This document shows positions 5,425 through 7,769 of a stretch of DNA of 7,769 nt, in pieces. The stretch lies in the NCBI GenBank assembly GCA_005791855.1, contig SXUH01000292.1, positions 1 through 7,769 of the forward strand. Reading direction: 5' to 3'. The position numbers were made by a program, and so were the translations under genes. Below the pieces are notes generated by a model. It had not been told where the DNA came from and made no database searches. It was given only the letters and a program-made list of their open reading frames with translations. The DNA is from Bdellovibrionales bacterium. Lineage in GTDB: Bacteria > Bdellovibrionota > Bacteriovoracia > Bacteriovoracales > Bacteriovoracaceae. The number at the start of each line of letters is the position of its first letter. Position 1 is the first letter of the stretch.

Positions 5425-5763
5425 CTAGGGCCCTTCGCGGGGCCCTTCTCTAGCTACGAAGTACTTCTTCAGGAAAACGTAGATCAGCACCGGGATGAGG
5501 TTCGTGTTTAGAAGATCATGGATCGAAGCCACCGGCCGGACTCTCCCGAGAAGATTCCAATCATCCCGCATGTCTAGGATTTCCATGAAGACAGAGAGGA
5601 CGAACCCGGGTCCGAGAAGCCGGAGGGAGAGGGGCTCCTTCCTCGAAGGTAAGATTGTCAAAAAAAGTGCGAACACACCAACGTAGATGTGGATGGCGTC
5701 CTTCGAGGTTCCCAGGATCCCGACCACGACGAGCTTGAACCTCTGATAGGCCGAAGCGTCCAT
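5425..5763 (-). CDS. Small integral membrane protein (112 aa), three predicted helices
   Basis: Hydrophobic segments lie at about residues 24-40, 46-64 and 84-100, so it should sit in the inner membrane. Conserved-looking polar residues mark the helices: SKDAIHIYVG (20-29), EILDMRDD (61-68) and SIHDLLNT (80-87). I recall small hypothetical proteobacterial membrane proteins with this pattern (KD..H.Y.G, E..D..DD, HD..NT), but know no function. The C-terminus ends in a repeated REGP, encoded by the hairpin sequence. Its ATG follows the dehydrogenase stop with no gap (TAGATG), and no separate ribosome binding site is visible, so translation is probably coupled and both genes share one transcript. 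Confidence 0.78.
   Translation of the reverse strand: MDASAYQRFKLVVVGILGTSKDAIHIYVGVFALFLTILPSRKEPLSLRLLGPGFVLSVFMEILDMRDDWNLLGRVRPVASIHDLLNTNLIPVLIYVFLKKYFVAREGPREGP
5427..5446. terminator. GC-rich hairpin at the convergent gene ends, possible bidirectional terminator
   Basis: AGGGCCC (5427-5433) pairs with GGGCCCT (5440-5446) around a 6-nt loop. It begins 8 bp after the stop of the plus-strand acidic-protein gene and overlaps the stop and last codons of the minus-strand membrane-protein gene. On the plus strand it is followed by TCTCTAG, on the minus strand by an AT-rich stretch; neither has a good T-run, so efficiency is doubtful. Confidence 0.45.
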
Positions 5764-6990
5764 CTAGGGCGCAGAACCGAGCTGGACCTCGGTGAGCTTC
5801 TCACAGGGTTCGTACCCTTTGGCGGCGGCGGTGCTCGTGAGGTCTTTACCTTCCTTGCCCACGGCCTTCTCGGCGGGACGGATGACGAAGATCTTCCCGC
5901 TGTCCGTGGAAAAGTAGATGAGGTCGTCCGGACCCTGCTTCACGTCCCGGATCCGCTCCTCGAAATTCAGGAGGAGCCGGTCTTCGCAAGCCTTCGCCGC
6001 GCCCTTCACGTCCAGAAGGTTCAGGTGCTGGAGGGCCAGGGACCCCGAGACGAACCGATCCTTGAAGAATCCGAGCTTGCCTCCTCTGTAGATCAGGAGG
6101 CTGCTCGGGGCGATGGATGGAACGAAGTACTTCAGTGGCTGCTCCAGCCCTTCCTTCTCACTGATGCCCTTCCCGACCGGTCCGCCGGAGTACTCCCGGC
6201 CGTGGGTGATGACGGGCCACCCGTAGTTGTTCCCCGGGACGACGACGTTGATCTCGTCGCCACCCTTGGGGCCGTGTTCCTGTTCGTAGAGAGTCTTCGT
6301 CGCTCCGTCGTAGAAGATCCCCTGAGGATTCCGGTGGCCAAAGGACCAGATTTCGGGCTTCGCTCCGGCCTTCTTCGCGAAGGGATTGTCCGACGGTACC
6401 GAGCCGTCGAGGTTGAGTCGAAGGACCTTCCCGGCGTGGGCCTCGAGGCTCTGGGCGAGATCCTGCTGGCCCCGGTCACCGACCGTGAGGAAGACGTGTC
6501 CCTCCCCGTCGAAGGCCATCCTCGAGCCGAAGTGGTGGCTCGTGGAAAAGGCCGGGCTCGCGACGAAGAGCTCCTTCCACTCCTCGAACCGTCCCTTCCC
6601 CGCATCGAGCTTCGAGGTCGCCAGTGCGGTTGTCTGAAGTCCGCCGACCTTCTTGGCGTAGGTGAGGTAGACCTTCCTATTCTGCTTGAAGTCCGGGTCG
6701 ACGGCGACGTCGAGCAAGCCACCTTGCCCCTCGTGGTAGACCCTGGGAACGTTCTCGAGCTTCCGGGTCTGCCCGGTACGAAGATTCAGGATGCCGATCT
6801 TCCCGCTGATCTCGGTGAAGATGAGCTCCTCATCGTTTAAGAACTCCAGGGCCCAGATCCCGTCAAACCCCTCGGCGACCTTCGACACCACGTAGGCGTG
6901 GGCCTTGGTCTTGACCTTCAGCACGGGCTCCTCCTTCGCCGCTGCGACGAAAGAGGTGAGGAGGAAGTAGAGGAGGGTTAAATTTTTCAT
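5764..6990 (-). CDS. Secreted PQQ-dependent aldose sugar dehydrogenase (YliI-like)
   Basis: This is a six-bladed beta-propeller of the soluble glucose/aldose dehydrogenase family, which oxidises sugars in the periplasm using pyrroloquinoline quinone. A signal peptide covers residues 1-18 or so (cut probably near AAAKEE). Motifs: GQGGLLD (88-94), SHHFGSRMAFD with the probable catalytic His153 (151-161), VGDRGQQD (170-177), FGHRNPQG (217-224), EHGPKGGDE (238-246), NNYGWP (254-259) and RDVKQGPDD (348-356). It is 408 residues, a little longer than E. coli YliI (371); the extra part is mainly a C-terminal tail after about 373. The start at 6990 is where the signal peptide begins, though no good ribosome binding site precedes it; an extension to 7035 would overlap the regulator gene. 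No PQQ synthesis gene is visible, so cofactor supply is unknown. It lies 41 bp after the LysR-type gene. Confidence 0.9.
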   Translation of the reverse strand: MKNLTLLYFLLTSFVAAAKEEPVLKVKTKAHAYVVSKVAEGFDGIWALEFLNDEELIFTEISGKIGILNLRTGQTRKLENVPRVYHEGQGGLLDVAVDPDFKQNRKVYLTYAKKVGGLQTTALATSKLDAGKGRFEEWKELFVASPAFSTSHHFGSRMAFDGEGHVFLTVGDRGQQDLAQSLEAHAGKVLRLNLDGSVPSDNPFAKKAGAKPEIWSFGHRNPQGIFYDGATKTLYEQEHGPKGGDEINVVVPGNNYGWPVITHGREYSGGPVGKGISEKEGLEQPLKYFVPSIAPSSLLIYRGGKLGFFKDRFVSGSLALQHLNLLDVKGAAKACEDRLLLNFEERIRDVKQGPDDLIYFSTDSGKIFVIRPAEKAVGKEGKDLTSTAAAKGYEPCEKLTEVQLGSAP

Positions 6991-7031
6991 GGCTAAAGTA
7001 TTGCATCCGCTCGGAGCATTGTCTACGTGAC

Positions 7032-7769
7032 TCACCCGTGCTTCTCCAGGACGTCCATGATGGACTTGATGTACTCGTTATCCAGGGTCTTCCTCACCAT
7101 CCCGAGCCAGTACTCTTCCTTGAGCCCCGGGAGCTCCCCGAGCTTCACCAGCCGGCCCGAGCTCACCCAGGCCTGGGCGCTCTCCTCTCCGATGAGGACC
7201 AGGCAATTACCTCGCGCGGCGAGCTCTTTCTGAAGTGCCGTGTCCTGTGCTTCGATGGCGACGTTGTAGCTGATCCCGTGCTGGAGCATGAACTTCTCGA
7301 AGTCGTGGCGGAGCTGGTTATGGAGGCCGGGGAGGACGAAGTTCTGTCCCTCGAGGGACTTCGGGAAATTCTTCTTCAACCGCCGCATCTCCTCCGGGCC
7401 CCAGACGCAGACCTGCTCCTTCCCCAGAGGCTTATAGAGGAGCTCCTTGCTCACGCTCATGGGTCTGAAGTTCCCGATGAAGATGTCGATCTTGTTCTCC
7501 GTGAGGAGGCTAAAGAGCTCCTCCCCGGTCCCTTCGGTCACCTTGATGCTCACGGGCCTGACCTTCCGGATGGTGGAGAGGGTATTGGCGAGCACCGACT
7601 TCGGAACCGATTCCTGCGCACCAAGGGAGAGTTCCCTCCCGATCAGCTGGTTAGCGTGACCTAGGTTTGAGATCAGTTCGTTCTCGAGATCCTTGATCGC
7701 CCGGGCGTACTTCAGCACGTAGGTTCCGGAGTCCGTGATCACTAGCTTTTTTCCTACCCGGTCGAAGAG
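7032..7769 (-). CDS. NhaR-like LysR-family transcriptional regulator (5' end missing)
   Basis: The gene runs off the right edge; 245 residues are visible. The first visible residues, LFDRVGKKLVITDSGTYVLKYA, are the end of the LysR DNA-binding domain (wing plus the start of the linker helix); the helix-turn-helix itself is outside. The rest is the effector-binding domain. Segments such as GAQESVPKSVLANTL, FPKSLEGQNFVLPG and LRHDFEKFMLQHGI resemble NhaR, the activator of the Na+/H+ antiporter gene nhaA, rather than other LysR types. A GTG at 7742 is open as a start but would delete the DNA-binding part, so it is rejected. The gene precedes the sugar dehydrogenase by 41 bp in the same direction and may share its transcript. 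No antiporter gene is visible in the window; one could lie beyond the right edge. The NhaR assignment rests on remembered similarity. Confidence 0.85.
   Translation of the reverse strand, partial: LFDRVGKKLVITDSGTYVLKYARAIKDLENELISNLGHANQLIGRELSLGAQESVPKSVLANTLSTIRKVRPVSIKVTEGTGEELFSLLTENKIDIFIGNFRPMSVSKELLYKPLGKEQVCVWGPEEMRRLKKNFPKSLEGQNFVLPGLHNQLRHDFEKFMLQHGISYNVAIEAQDTALQKELAARGNCLVLIGEESAQAWVSSGRLVKLGELPGLKEEYWLGMVRKTLDNEYIKSIMDVLEKHG

Noticed and set aside
5689..6840. Plus-strand open frame of 383 codons opposite the sugar dehydrogenase
   Set aside because: It has the same antisense character, no recognisable domain and no ribosome binding site, while the opposite strand carries all motifs of the dehydrogenase family.
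1..7769. Search for CRISPR arrays, tRNA or rRNA genes, insertion sequences and phage genes
   Set aside because: No regularly spaced repeats, cloverleaf patterns, terminal inverted repeats with a transposase or phage-like proteins were seen.

Overview
The window is a GC-rich, gene-dense piece of a Gram-negative chromosome. It carries no tRNA, rRNA, insertion sequence or CRISPR array. The mix of genes (trypsin-like lipoprotein, CsbD-type stress protein, SET-domain protein, divergent PEP carboxylase, heavy use of sigma-54 promoters) suggests a delta-proteobacterial or Bdellovibrionota-like bacterium. That placement is inference only; no marker gene is present.

Left part (1-1352): a small basic protein (minus strand) and a CsbD-family protein (plus strand) diverge from a 324-bp intergenic region. 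This region holds three good matches to the sigma-54 -24/-12 consensus: one facing the small protein, one just upstream of csbD, and a perfect one 200 bp further upstream facing right. The stretch after the perfect site has a structured start and ends in an 8-bp perfect inverted repeat, so it may be a sigma-54-driven small RNA of about 150 nt. csbD ends in a strong intrinsic terminator.

Middle part (1353-5188): a SET-domain lysine methyltransferase gene converges on a PEP carboxylase gene with no base between the stop codons. The carboxylase is preceded by a gene for a trypsin-like lipoprotein, and the two overlap or nearly abut, so they look like one minus-strand transcript. The carboxylase keeps most catalytic residues but has a Ser for the first Arg of the glycine-rich loop and a Thr for the Asn near the C-terminus that belongs to the aspartate-inhibition site.

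Right part (5189-7769): a 76-residue acidic protein is expressed from a fourth sigma-54-like promoter. It converges on a minus-strand set running from the right edge: a truncated NhaR-like LysR regulator, a secreted PQQ-dependent aldose dehydrogenase, and a three-helix membrane protein whose start directly abuts the dehydrogenase stop.

The most interesting theme is that the three small or stress-type hydrophilic proteins (91, 191 and 76 residues) all have a -24/-12 element at the correct distance from a good ribosome binding site, while none was seen for the metabolic genes. This points to a sigma-54 stress regulon of small soluble proteins, possibly with a small RNA.
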